A stretch of DNA of 64,000 nt, from positions 37,263-101,262 of the forward strand of contig JAFAEQ010000070.1 of assembly GCA_023423935.1 (NCBI GenBank), in the 5' to 3' direction. The notes below the pieces were generated by a model. It worked only from the letters and a program-made list of their open reading frames with translations, made no database searches and was not told where the DNA came from. Below, piece by piece: positions 8,722 through 17,574 of this stretch. Source of the DNA: Pseudomonadota bacterium (GTDB taxonomy: Bacteria; Pseudomonadota; Gammaproteobacteria; Steroidobacterales; Steroidobacteraceae). Positions within the stretch are counted from its first letter, which is position 1, and every line of letters begins with the position of its first letter. The translations under genes were made by a program, and so were the position numbers.

Positions 8722-8733
8722 GGGAACGATCCG

Positions 8734-11700
8734 TTAGCGCTGCACTGCGTACTGCGGGGAGTTGATCACTATGTCGGCAGCCTCAGCCACGCGAGCCCAG
8801 GGTTGATTCGCCGGAATCGAGCTGATGTACGAATTCAGCGTGTTCTTCATGGCCGGCGACATGGCTCCTGACATCAACACCAGATTCAGCTTGTCGACCA
8901 GAGTGGCCGGCGTGGCTGCGAATGCTTCCCAGGCCGCGGTCTTCAGCAGCACGCTGCCGGAGCTGAGATTCGACGAGTAGTCGTAGTTGGATCCGGCGCG
9001 CTTCTTACCCGTGCTGTCCAGGTACTGATAAGCCTGCCATTGCAGTCGGTTGGCAGTGAGCACGAGTGTGTTTTCGTTGGTGATCTGGAACTCCGGAGCG
9101 ACGAGTCCTGCATCCGTGAGTTGCCCGGCGCGCTGGTAGTCCGGACGATAGAAATTGAAGACAGACGGTGAACGCAAAGGCGCCTGGGCAAAGAACTCGG
9201 AGCTCTGACGCAGGATATCGCCCTCGTTGTACTTGCCGTTCGAGTCGGCGGCGTCGAATGCACGCCAGAGATTGGTCAGTCGCAGTAGTGGCTCGCGGAG
9301 CTTGCCGTCACCTACGACGTTCACGGCTTCCGCATCGGTGAGGATGGCTTTGACGACTGCAAGCATGTCGCCGCGCACGCCACTGCCGTTGTTGTTAAAG
9401 GCGCTCGCTACTCGCGCCACGTAAGCAGGGGAGGGATTGCTGGTTACGAGGCGCTGGATCAACTGCTTGCCAATGAATGGGCCGACATTGGGGTGATTGA
9501 ACAGGGCGTCGAGGGCGATCTTGAGATCCGTGGCTGCCGTACCGCCGGCCGGTACGAATACTCCACCGACGATGGTTTTCGCGCCGGTGTCATGATGGTT
9601 CTCATAGGCGACCATCGGATTGACGAAGTCATCGGCGAACTGCCATGCCTGCTCACCGCTGTTGCCCGTGGGCTTGGAGGCCCAGCCGGTGAATACACGC
9701 GCGAGACCTTCGACGTCAGCTTGCGTGTAAGTGGGGATCTGTCTGCCATTGGAATCGAGCTTGGGTGTGCCATCGAGGTTCAGCTCGACCAGTCCGATCG
9801 TGAAAAGCTGCATCACCTCACGCGCGTAGTTCTCGTCCGCGTGAACGCCAGTCGACGGATTCGGCTTGTCGTTGCGGAACATCGAGAGATAACGCCCCAT
9901 CGCGGAGGAGAGGGTGACGTTCTCGATCAGCGTGCGGAAGTTGCCGAGAGAACTCTTCACCAGCATGTCGTAGTACGACCCGAGTGCATCGTTGCGGAAC
10001 TGCAGATTTCCGTTTGCATCGGACACAACGAAGATCTGCGACATCGCAAAGGCGGTGCGTTGCCGAAGTTGATCCGGTCCTTTGACCGAGTTCAGCAGCC
10101 ACAGCGGGTACCAATCCGTGTCCTTGTTCGAGATCGACGGTGAGATCAGGCTGGGTGCTATGCCTGCCTGCTCGGCGAACCATTGATCGTAAGTCTGTAC
10201 GGAAGCGGCTGCGATGGAGCTGAGCGTGGGACCGAAGGTCGCCTGATGCAGCAAGCGAGAGGCGGCCGTTTCACCCATTGCGCCGGTAGGAATGGGAAGT
10301 GGCGTAGCTCCGGTGATGGTCACGGTCGCTGTCGTGGGGGTGCTCAGAGCGGCACCGCCGGTGACGCCGGAAAGCGTGACTGTGAATGTCCTGGTGCCGC
10401 TGAACGGGGTTGTGCCGATCGGCACCGTAATCGTTTTGGCGGCAGTCTCGCCGTTGGCCCAGCTCAGAGTGCCCGTCGTCGAGCTGTAGTGCGTGCCGGA
10501 CGACCCGGTTCCGTTCGCGGTCGCATAGTTGACGCGGACTGCTCCAGACGAACCCCCAGTGCGTGTAACAGTCACCGCAACTGAAGGCGTGCCTTGCGTA
10601 ACCGAATAGGCTGCGGCGGACAGCTTAAGGGCACCGGCCGTCGCACCTCCATTGATTGTCACCGTCGCCGAGCTCGGTGCGCCGAGAACGGAGCCATTGG
10701 TTGCATTCGACAAGGCGATCGAGAAGGTCTTGCTTCCCGTGAATGGCGATGTGTTGCTCACCGCAATGGTGAACGTCTTTGCTGCCGTATCGCCCGCTGC
10801 CCAAGTCAGCGTGCCGGTCTTTGACGTGTAATCGGTCCCCGCGGTGGCGGTGCCATTACTGGTGGCGTATCTGACGGCGACCGTGCCCGCCGAGCCACCT
10901 GTGCGTGATACCGACACGGTTAGCGAGCCGCTCGTTTGGGCTACGGTGTAGGCGGGAGACGAGAGAGTCAACGCTCCTGCTTCGGGCGGAGCTGCACTGC
11001 CCGTGATCGTCGCGGTTGCTGTTGCAATCTCACCGACCGAAGCGCCACCCGTCGGCGAGGAGAGCTTGATGCTGAAGTTCTTGGAGCCGGAGTACGGAGC
11101 TGTGTTGCTGACGTTGACGTTGAAGCTCTTGGCCGACGAATCGCCGCTCGCCCACGAGAGCGTGCCAGACGCACTCGTGAAATCGGTTCCGGCAACGGCA
11201 GTGCCCGGCTGAGTCGCATAACTGATCGAAACGGCGCCATCGGAGCCACCGGTCCGATTCACGCTCACGGTCAGCACTCCGCCGTTCTGGGCAACCGAGT
11301 AGGTCGCTGCGGAAAGGCTCAGGGTGCCTGCGCTCGTAGGTACTGCGCTGCCGCTCACCCGGATCGCTGCCGAACCCGGAGCTCCGATGGTCGCGCCGCC
11401 GCTCGTGGATGTGAGGCCGAAAGTGAACTCACGGGTGCCAGAGAATTCCGCGCCCTCATTCAAAGCAATAGCAACGGTCTTGGTGGACGTATCGCCGTCG
11501 TCCCAGCTGAGCGTGCCCACGGCAGGGGTGTAGTCACTGTCGGGTAAAGCACTTCCGGCCGTCGTTGCATAGGAAACAGTGACCACGCCGGCGGCTCCGG
11601 CGGTACGCTTCAGGTTTACGTCGACCGAGCCTGCGTTCTGCGTGACAGCGTAGCTTTCTGCGTCCAGCACGATCGTGCCGGGAGCTCCGGCTGCCGGCTG

Positions 11701-11826
11701 CGTCGGCGGGGGATTCGCCGCGGATGTGCCCTCGCTTCCTGAGCCTGAGCCAGAGCACGCGGTGAGGAAGAGAAGCGCGCACACCGACAGCCATCGATTC
11801 AGGTTCTGAATCATCCGAACATCCAC
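8734..11826 (-). CDS. Four Calx-beta repeats plus DUF1800 lipoprotein (module 2)
   Basis: The protein has about 1030 residues. An ATG at 11826 and one at 11814 (MIQNLNRWLSVCALLFLTAC) are both possible; the second gives a tighter lipoprotein signal with LTAC as lipobox. Four Calx-beta repeats (about residues 45-480), each beginning G(T/A)LxLSxxxYxVxQ, are followed by a DUF1800 domain (about 500-1030) starting GETAASRLLHQATFG. The DUF1800 part closely matches the 2327-4414 protein. The extra repeats suggest a longer surface-exposed stalk. The promoter box is shared with the 6908 gene; no GEMM aptamer was found here. Its activity is unknown. Confidence 0.88.
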   Translation of the reverse strand: MDVRMIQNLNRWLSVCALLFLTACSGSGSGSEGTSAANPPPTQPAAGAPGTIVLDAESYAVTQNAGSVDVNLKRTAGAAGVVTVSYATTAGSALPDSDYTPAVGTLSWDDGDTSTKTVAIALNEGAEFSGTREFTFGLTSTSGGATIGAPGSAAIRVSGSAVPTSAGTLSLSAATYSVAQNGGVLTVSVNRTGGSDGAVSISYATQPGTAVAGTDFTSASGTLSWASGDSSAKSFNVNVSNTAPYSGSKNFSIKLSSPTGGASVGEIATATATITGSAAPPEAGALTLSSPAYTVAQTSGSLTVSVSRTGGSAGTVAVRYATSNGTATAGTDYTSKTGTLTWAAGDTAAKTFTIAVSNTSPFTGSKTFSIALSNATNGSVLGAPSSATVTINGGATAGALKLSAAAYSVTQGTPSVAVTVTRTGGSSGAVRVNYATANGTGSSGTHYSSTTGTLSWANGETAAKTITVPIGTTPFSGTRTFTVTLSGVTGGAALSTPTTATVTITGATPLPIPTGAMGETAASRLLHQATFGPTLSSIAAASVQTYDQWFAEQAGIAPSLISPSISNKDTDWYPLWLLNSVKGPDQLRQRTAFAMSQIFVVSDANGNLQFRNDALGSYYDMLVKSSLGNFRTLIENVTLSSAMGRYLSMFRNDKPNPSTGVHADENYAREVMQLFTIGLVELNLDGTPKLDSNGRQIPTYTQADVEGLARVFTGWASKPTGNSGEQAWQFADDFVNPMVAYENHHDTGAKTIVGGVFVPAGGTAATDLKIALDALFNHPNVGPFIGKQLIQRLVTSNPSPAYVARVASAFNNNGSGVRGDMLAVVKAILTDAEAVNVVGDGKLREPLLRLTNLWRAFDAADSNGKYNEGDILRQSSEFFAQAPLRSPSVFNFYRPDYQRAGQLTDAGLVAPEFQITNENTLVLTANRLQWQAYQYLDSTGKKRAGSNYDYSSNLSSGSVLLKTAAWEAFAATPATLVDKLNLVLMSGAMSPAMKNTLNSYISSIPANQPWARVAEAADIVINSPQYAVQR

Positions 11827-11885
11827 TCTGAAAGTCTGGAATGGCCCGAGCCATAGCTCGAGGCGGGGTTTTTCAAACGTGGCCC

Positions 11886-11933
11886 TTATTAGCCTGACGG
11901 CGATTTCCCCGCAAATGTCTCAGAAGAGCGACT
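11886..11933 (-). promoter_or_regulatory. Promoter and shared operator box for the DUF1800 module 2
   Basis: On the minus strand, the box AGTCGC-N2-TTCTGAGACA leads into TTGCGG (-35), a 17-nt spacer and TAATAA (-10, 11886-11891), a good sigma-70 arrangement. The box matches 7016-7041 at all but two bases and one gap. The predicted transcript leader is about 65 nt and contains a CGAGC-CATA-GCTCG hairpin. Confidence 0.6.
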
Positions 11934-12057
11934 TTGGCCCACAGAGTGTGAGTCGCGTCGTACTTTCATTGCGCACGCACGTTTAGATGGCCAAAACACC
12001 GAGGAATTTGACCCTGTCGTTTTCGCGTGACAGCGACGTACCGACGCTGAATTGGGG

Positions 12058-12080
12058 AAAAATCTGACGCGAATGCGTCA
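12058..12080 (-). terminator. Rho-independent terminator of the EPS operon
   Basis: On the minus strand, TGACGC-ATTC-GCGTCA is followed by GATTTTT, a classic stem plus T-run. It lies 44 nt past the stop of the GT32 gene and marks the end of the operon running from 21827. Confidence 0.8.
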
Positions 12081-12123
12081 CAGATCTGAATAGTTCCCGA
12101 GGTTCTGTGCTGATCTTTCTGGG

Positions 12124-13038
12124 TCAGCCGCGATATGTGCGCGAGTAGGGCAGCCGTCGTCCTACTGCGGCTCCCACATGCCGCAGAGGAAGCACGACGT
12201 GCTTGTAGAGCGGTCGATAAAGGATCCACAACAACTGACCTGATTTGCTCAGGCGAACAATGGGTTCGCTGAGCTCCGTGTAGTGGTGTTTGAAGATCGA
12301 CTTGTGAGCTCGAAACGGGGTGGGTGCTGCGGCGAAAATGCTGTAGCGCAATCCGATCTCTTGTTGACCGTCCACCAGGCGGCAGGGATACAGATTAATA
12401 AGAGGTGTGATTGCGAGCGTATAGGCGATTGGGCCGGTTAGCGCCAGAACGCCAGCCTTGCCCGTATCGCCCACGATCGGATGGTACGCGTCGATGTTTT
12501 CGAGGACGTTCTCGATCACCTTCCGCAGAAATGGATGACCCGGCGCCGCGATGAGGTGCCACTGCTGGAATTCCTGGCCGCCGATCTTCTGCAGTTTCTG
12601 ATGCGTTCCCCATCCCTCGTACAGCTCACCTTTGCGATTTCTCCAGCGCGAGAGGAGGTATACGTCATCCTCGCGGAGTACCTCGTCGAGCGGTTTGTCC
12701 AGCGAGCCTTTGATATCCAGGTAGACGCCGCCCTTCGCATAGATGAGCAGATAGCGAAAGAGATCTGCTCGTGCAGCGCCGTACTTCGGATTGATCCGTT
12801 CGTAATAGTCCAGGATGCGCGGGCCGTATAACTCGCCGACGATCCTGGCCATGTCGTCGTCATCGTAGAGCTCATAGCTCCACGTCGGATTCAATGCGCG
12901 GATTTTCTCGATGTTCTGCTGGAGCGCAGGGGCCAGATCCTTAGTGTAGAAGACCTGATAGATCGTCTTCGGAATGCCAGTGCCTGGCGGGATCGCGGGT
13001 AGCAATTCCGAAATACGTGAGGAGACGTTGGCTGGCAT
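12124..13038 (-). CDS. GT32-type glycosyltransferase
   Basis: The protein has 304 residues. It matches the DXD-containing glycosyltransferase family 32 (Och1 / capsular polysaccharide type). IPKTIYQVFYTKDL lies near the N-terminus, LNPTWSYELYDDDD follows, and AARADLFRYLLIYAKGGVYLD holds the metal- and nucleotide-sugar-binding motif, YLDIKG here. No signal peptide is visible, so it probably acts at the cytoplasmic face on the lipid-linked repeat unit. It is the last gene of the EPS operon, 111 nt after the small subunit gene and just before the terminator. Donor and acceptor sugars cannot be predicted. Confidence 0.85.
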   Translation of the reverse strand: MPANVSSRISELLPAIPPGTGIPKTIYQVFYTKDLAPALQQNIEKIRALNPTWSYELYDDDDMARIVGELYGPRILDYYERINPKYGAARADLFRYLLIYAKGGVYLDIKGSLDKPLDEVLREDDVYLLSRWRNRKGELYEGWGTHQKLQKIGGQEFQQWHLIAAPGHPFLRKVIENVLENIDAYHPIVGDTGKAGVLALTGPIAYTLAITPLINLYPCRLVDGQQEIGLRYSIFAAAPTPFRAHKSIFKHHYTELSEPIVRLSKSGQLLWILYRPLYKHVVLPLRHVGAAVGRRLPYSRTYRG

Positions 13039-13149
13039 GTATGAGATTTGTCGCCCGGCACCATCATGTCCGGTTTGTTAATACGTCTGCAAGCGGGTGC
13101 ATTCTGCGTTACGTTCATCCGAACGTACTTCGAGCGTACTTGTAGAGTC

Positions 13150-13581
13150 CTAGAGCATCAGACGAGCGAAGGGATTCCCGCAAGGGCTGCGTCTATTACT
13201 CCACAGGCCGAGATATCTCACTTCGCGGGACTCGTCCGCGTTGTTGATGAAGAAATCCGTGGAAAGCAGATAGGCAGAGACAATCCGTTCCTCGCCATGT
13301 CGCAGCCTGTACGCAAGTGCGTTCTCTCCGGCCGACAATTCGAAGCTCTGATACATCGGCTGGATCAATCGCAGCATTTGCATTCGCCGCCGCGAAACGA
13401 TCTTCTTTTCGGCCAGATCCGCTGCGAATTGCCGCACGCCTTCCGGATCGAGCTTCAGGTAGGACAGACGATGCTTTACTACCATCTCGATGACGTGCTC
13501 GTCTCTGGCGGTGAGAACTGCCCAGCTTCCCGCAGCGCAGATTGCGGCGGCCGCTCCAGCGAAGAACGTTCGACGCTTCAT
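13150..13581 (-). CDS. Small Tat-signal partner of GMC oxidoreductase
   Basis: The protein has about 143 residues. An ATG at 13581 was chosen because it overlaps the GMC stop codon as ATGA and opens a twin-arginine-like signal (MKRRTFFAGAAAAICAAG). Small proteins of this kind, related to gluconate 2-dehydrogenase subunit 3, accompany GMC flavoproteins and may carry them through the Tat system as a pair, because the flavoprotein itself lacks a signal. The overlap implies translational coupling and equal amounts. An upstream start at 13617 would add 12 residues and bury the signal. Confidence 0.7.
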   Translation of the reverse strand: MKRRTFFAGAAAAICAAGSWAVLTARDEHVIEMVVKHRLSYLKLDPEGVRQFAADLAEKKIVSRRRMQMLRLIQPMYQSFELSAGENALAYRLRHGEERIVSAYLLSTDFFINNADESREVRYLGLWSNRRSPCGNPFARLML

Positions 13582-15023
13582 TCGGCACCTGAGGATAGCA
13601 AATGATCTGCCGCCCAAAGCGACATCGCAGAAAGCGTGAGCGTGGGATGTGTCGGGCTGGCGGTGACGAATGCGCTGGAGCCGAGCACCAATAGGTTGCG
13701 GATACGATGATGCACGAGATATCGATCGACGATGCTCCGCTCAGGGTCATTCCCCATCACGACTGTGCCTTGAATGTGCGCATCGCTGCCTCCCGAGGTG
13801 ATATCTGCGATTCGTTCGATCGGGAGAGCCTGACCCAACTTCTCGATCATTTCGGGGATTTGTGCCATCGCTTTGCGCGCATAGTCCGAGTAGCCGATGA
13901 AGCGAGTTTCCGCCTTTCTGGGATCTTCCGTGTTGACGACCACGCAATTTTCCTCAAGAGGGATGTCGTCGAACAGGAACTTGAGAACTACGCGTTCATT
14001 CCAGCGTCCGCGATCGACTCGTATCCGGCCCGACGCAAAGAAGGGTGAGTTCGTCATCTCCACCAGTGCGGCGGCATGGTGGCGCCGATGATCTCCCTCG
14101 TAGAACATGTAGCCGAGACCCGTGACGAGCGTGCTGCCGTTGAATCCTTTGGTACCCTTCAGATCCAGAACGACGTCTACTATGGGTTTGTCTGTGAGTC
14201 GTTTGCCCAGGAGTGGGTGATCGATGTTCGAGCGCAGCAGCAGATGGGGATTGAAGAGACCGCTGGCCGCGAGCACGATCAGGTCGCCGCTGGCGCGTTC
14301 CATACTGTTATTGTGAAGGTAGGTCACGGCATTCGCTGTCCCTGCCTTGGTTTCCACCGCTTCGACGGAACTGTGCAGTTGCAGCGTCACGCGCGGGTCG
14401 GCGTAGATCTGCTTCAGCCCATTCTCGATCGTGAACTTCGCGTCGACGGGGCAAAGTGCGCAGAAGCCCGTCGCGCAGCACACGCCTCGCTGACCGGTAG
14501 GCGCGCTGGCTCGAGCAGTCGCCGCGTGAAACCACTGGTCCGGAAACTTCGTCTTCAGGAGCTCGTCAGCATCTGAGAAGCGGTGCGGAGGAAGAGGAAA
14601 CGGTTTGGCCCGCCGCATTGGACTGTCCGTCGGACCTGCGATGGACATTATCTGTTCCGTCTCGCAGTAGTACGGCTCCAGGTCGTCGTAGCTGATCGGC
14701 CAGTCCTCACCGACGCCATACATCGAGCGTAATTTGAAGTCTCCGGGCATCATGCGGCTCCCGCCGCCGCCCCAGCACTTGGAGTTCCCGCCGAATCCGG
14801 GGCTCGTGTACCACTGCTTTTCGGGAGGTACGCTCACGTAGACCTGCGATGCCGGGATGCTCGATGCACGCTGATTCTGAAGTCGCCACGCGTTGTTATC
14901 GTGCCCACCACGTTCGAGCACCAGGATCCGGGCACGTGCGGGAGCGCGCTCCAGGTATTTTTTCAGGAAGAAGGAGCCTGCGAAGCCAGATCCGACAATG
15001 ACGACGTCGTAGTGGGAGAGCAT
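13578..15023 (-). CDS. GMC-family FAD oxidoreductase
   Basis: The protein has 481 residues from an ATG at 15023 (MLSHYDVVIVGSGFAGS), which places the FAD-binding GxGxxG motif at the N-terminus as is usual. The C-terminal GSSAFVTASPTHPTLT segment carries the conserved His region of glucose-methanol-choline oxidoreductases. Such enzymes oxidise sugar or alcohol hydroxyls. The family cannot be refined further from sequence. It sits inside the EPS operon, 92 nt after the flippase and overlapping its small partner by four bases. Oxidation of a polysaccharide or sugar intermediate is therefore a reasonable inference. A large inverted repeat occupies the gap upstream. Confidence 0.88.
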   Translation of the reverse strand: MLSHYDVVIVGSGFAGSFFLKKYLERAPARARILVLERGGHDNNAWRLQNQRASSIPASQVYVSVPPEKQWYTSPGFGGNSKCWGGGGSRMMPGDFKLRSMYGVGEDWPISYDDLEPYYCETEQIMSIAGPTDSPMRRAKPFPLPPHRFSDADELLKTKFPDQWFHAATARASAPTGQRGVCCATGFCALCPVDAKFTIENGLKQIYADPRVTLQLHSSVEAVETKAGTANAVTYLHNNSMERASGDLIVLAASGLFNPHLLLRSNIDHPLLGKRLTDKPIVDVVLDLKGTKGFNGSTLVTGLGYMFYEGDHRRHHAAALVEMTNSPFFASGRIRVDRGRWNERVVLKFLFDDIPLEENCVVVNTEDPRKAETRFIGYSDYARKAMAQIPEMIEKLGQALPIERIADITSGGSDAHIQGTVVMGNDPERSIVDRYLVHHRIRNLLVLGSSAFVTASPTHPTLTLSAMSLWAADHLLSSGAE

Positions 15024-15055
15024 GGGGTGAGTAACTTGAGGCAATGCGCGCAGCT

Positions 15056-15085
15056 GCTGGTGTCGGTGTACACCTGACACCAGCA
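15056..15085. promoter_or_regulatory. Long inverted repeat inside the EPS operon
   Basis: Perfect 9-bp arms, GCTGGTGTC and GACACCAGC, enclose an 11-nt centre containing the palindrome GGTGTACACC. There is no T-run on the coding (minus) side, so it is not an obvious terminator. It could be an operator, an RNA-processing hairpin or a transcript-stability element between the flippase and GMC genes. Confidence 0.45.
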
Positions 15086-15115
15086 AAAAGTCGTGCAGTA
15101 CGTCTCAGCTTCACG

Positions 15116-16393
15116 CTAGGAAGCAGCTACCTCCTCGCGCGCTCGAATCTCTCTGCGGGAAAGCCAAAACAATCCACCTACGTTGCAGAGTTCTCCAACG
15201 AGGACCGTGATCGGTGCGCCTACGACTCCGAGCCGGGCAATCATGAAGTGCCCCACGACCAGGGAAGCCGTCGCGGCCCCGGCCGTGACAAAGGTTTGCA
15301 ACCGATGCAATCCGCATGCCGCAGGGAAGAAGTTCAGTTGGTCCCGGATCAGCATCACCAGGAATACTGCAGACCATGCAGCAACCAGTTCCGGCGTATG
15401 GTCGAAGTGCTTCTTCATCAGATGCTCGAAAATCCAGTCCTGGAAGAACCATACGAACAGGAAGTAGCAGCACGCCAGCGCCCCCAACCCCGCAGCGATC
15501 ATCATCAGTCGTTTCAACAGCGATCGCGCGCCGTGGTGTAACAGCCAGGAAGACGCGGTCGCCATCATCAACTGAGAGATGCCGGAGGAGAGCAGATTGA
15601 TCGGCATCATGAGCAGTCGCGTGGCCGCCAGCGCCGCGACAGCGCCGACATCGAGTATCGCAGCAACAACGTAGTTGTAGCCTTGACTGAATCCCCAGTG
15701 GGTGCCGGCGCCCAGGGCCGACCAGGAGCCCAGCGGCACCATCTCATGCCATAGGGCAGGCGATGCCTTCGGATTCCAGGCTTCGAACCGCCACAGCAGT
15801 CTCCTGAGAATCGTGCCGCCCACTAGCGCCGAGACGCACAGGACCAGCAGGGCGCCTACGGCAGGTGCCGGCATCAGTGTCGCCAACGGCACCCCAGCGA
15901 GCATCAAAGCGCCATAGCATGCATCCGCCTTCAGCGCATCGTCGGCCCGACGATAGGACAGCGTGACCATCCGAAAGAACTCGCGATACAGGGCGGCCGC
16001 GAGTGCAGCAACCGCGGCGAGGCACAAGATTGCGAGTCGATTATCGATTTTGCCTATCAGCCACAGAATGGCGATGAGCACGATCGCCGCCGCGCCCAAG
16101 CGCGCCCAGACCCGCTGCTGTCCTCTGTAAACACCTCCGACCAGATTGCTTCGCTCCTCGAGCGTAGCTTTGCTGATGTGCATCACCAGCGGAGGCTGAA
16201 TGAATGCGCTCTGGAGCGTGGACAGCAAAAGGCTGGCCGTCGTGACGAGCACATACATACCGTACTCGGCATTGGCCGTGTGACGGATGAGGATCAGCCC
16301 GACCAGCAGGTTCGTCGCGGAGAGCAGTGCCTGCATGATGATGGCACTGCCGAAGAGGCGGGCAGACTTCCCGCCGCGGCCAAGTGAAATCAC
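15116..16393 (-). CDS. Polysaccharide flippase (Wzx-like)
   Basis: The protein has about 425 residues with roughly twelve hydrophobic segments, beginning ARLFGSAIIMQALLSATNLLVGLIL. This is the pattern of MOP/Wzx transporters that move undecaprenyl-linked repeat units across the inner membrane. A GTG at 16393 was preferred because it overlaps the upstream stop (GTGA) and has AGGGA about seven bases before it; an ATG at 16462 would overlap by 73 bases. Its place between the glycosyltransferases and export genes supports the role. No separate Wzy polymerase is visible in the operon. Confidence 0.82.
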   Translation of the reverse strand: MISLGRGGKSARLFGSAIIMQALLSATNLLVGLILIRHTANAEYGMYVLVTTASLLLSTLQSAFIQPPLVMHISKATLEERSNLVGGVYRGQQRVWARLGAAAIVLIAILWLIGKIDNRLAILCLAAVAALAAALYREFFRMVTLSYRRADDALKADACYGALMLAGVPLATLMPAPAVGALLVLCVSALVGGTILRRLLWRFEAWNPKASPALWHEMVPLGSWSALGAGTHWGFSQGYNYVVAAILDVGAVAALAATRLLMMPINLLSSGISQLMMATASSWLLHHGARSLLKRLMMIAAGLGALACCYFLFVWFFQDWIFEHLMKKHFDHTPELVAAWSAVFLVMLIRDQLNFFPAACGLHRLQTFVTAGAATASLVVGHFMIARLGVVGAPITVLVGELCNVGGLFWLSRREIRAREEVAAS

Positions 16394-17574
16394 GGTTTTT
16401 CCCTGTCCGTGCGCACCCACTCGCTGGAACGCTGGGGCTTGAGCATCAGCAGGATTTTCCAAAGAAGGAACCCAGGTGCGCGCGCGAGGTCAACGATGCC
16501 CCGCAAACCAATACCGCTGAGCTGCCATCCGCGCAGCACGTGGATCGAGAGGCTCATTACGCAGGCAAGAGCGATCCACAACCATGCGCTCATCTGGGGA
16601 TACCACAAAGATGCAAATGCAGCGGCCACCACCAGAGCCGCAACGTTCAGAGCGACGTACGACAGTGGCAGCACGAGCAGGTCCAGCGCGAGATCGAGGC
16701 ATACGCGGCTCCGCTTGAGCACAGCCGTCCGCAACAGAGGCCAGGTCCGCGAACGAATCAGTTCGAAGCGACCACTCTCCCAGCGCTGACGCTGTTTGCT
16801 TGCGACTTGCTCGTTCGACACCATCTCGGCATCCGAATGCGCCTCGTCTGCGTAAGCGACGCGATAGCCGGCGCGGCCAAGATCGATCCCGTACTCCACG
16901 TCTTCGGTCAATGAAAAGGCACGATAGGGGACTTTCCCGAGCAGTTCGTGGGTCACGCACCAGCCGTTTCCGCGTATTCCGCACGATACGCCGAGCCGCT
17001 CGCGTGCTCTGGAACGCACGATGTGAAAGGCTGCTTTGGCGATCGTAATGAGCCGTGTGCGCCATGAAGCGAAGGGATTGAGAACGCCGTAGTGGGCCTG
17101 GACCGCGTGTTCTCCTTGCTCCAGCCGCGCAGCAAACGCCTCCAGAAGATTCGGGGACACCTCGGCGTCAGCGTCGATGACGACAACGGCTGTTGCGTAC
17201 CCATCAAGTCGACTGGCGTTGAATGCGTGGTCGAGTGCGTAGCCTTTGCCTCGTTTGGATGTGTCGTGCCGTTCGAGAACGTGCGCGCCAGCATTGCGTG
17301 CGAGCTGAGCCGTGTCATCGGTGCAATTGTCGGCGACCACGACGATTCGAAAATGCGCAGCAGGCCAGTCGATCTTGCGAAGGCTCGCAACGGTCCTCGC
17401 GATGAGATCGGATTCGTTGTGAGCGGGGACAATCACGTCGAAGTTGATCGTCCGTGCCTTGGGCTTGGGTGCTTTCAATCTGCCCGAGAGCAGAGTGAGC
17501 ACGAGCAGGTAGCCGCAGGCGAAAAGCGCAGGCGCAGCCAGTAACGAAAGAATTACGCCAACTATGGTCATCAT
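16390..17574 (-). CDS. Membrane glycosyltransferase family 2 (cellulose synthase-like)
   Basis: The protein has about 394 residues. An ATG at 17574 overlaps the upstream stop as ATGA; the longer frame to 17835 looks spurious. An N-terminal membrane segment (TIVGVILSLLAAPALFACGYLL) is followed by a GT-A domain with FDVIVPAHNES, VVADNCTDDT and a VVIDADA (DxD-like) motif. Near residue 260, SKQRQRWESGRF matches the QxxRW motif of processive GT2 enzymes, and two or three more membrane segments follow. It probably adds sugars to a lipid-linked chain at the inner membrane. Processivity is inferred only from the QRQRW motif. Confidence 0.87.
   Translation of the reverse strand: MMTIVGVILSLLAAPALFACGYLLVLTLLSGRLKAPKPKARTINFDVIVPAHNESDLIARTVASLRKIDWPAAHFRIVVVADNCTDDTAQLARNAGAHVLERHDTSKRGKGYALDHAFNASRLDGYATAVVVIDADAEVSPNLLEAFAARLEQGEHAVQAHYGVLNPFASWRTRLITIAKAAFHIVRSRARERLGVSCGIRGNGWCVTHELLGKVPYRAFSLTEDVEYGIDLGRAGYRVAYADEAHSDAEMVSNEQVASKQRQRWESGRFELIRSRTWPLLRTAVLKRSRVCLDLALDLLVLPLSYVALNVAALVVAAAFASLWYPQMSAWLWIALACVMSLSIHVLRGWQLSGIGLRGIVDLARAPGFLLWKILLMLKPQRSSEWVRTDREKP

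Noticed and set aside
11844..11875. Plus-strand terminator-like hairpin (CGAGC-CATA-GCTCG followed by GGGGTTTTTC)
   Set aside because: No plus-strand gene leads into it. On the minus strand it is part of the leader of the DUF1800 module 2 gene, so it is more likely a leader structure.
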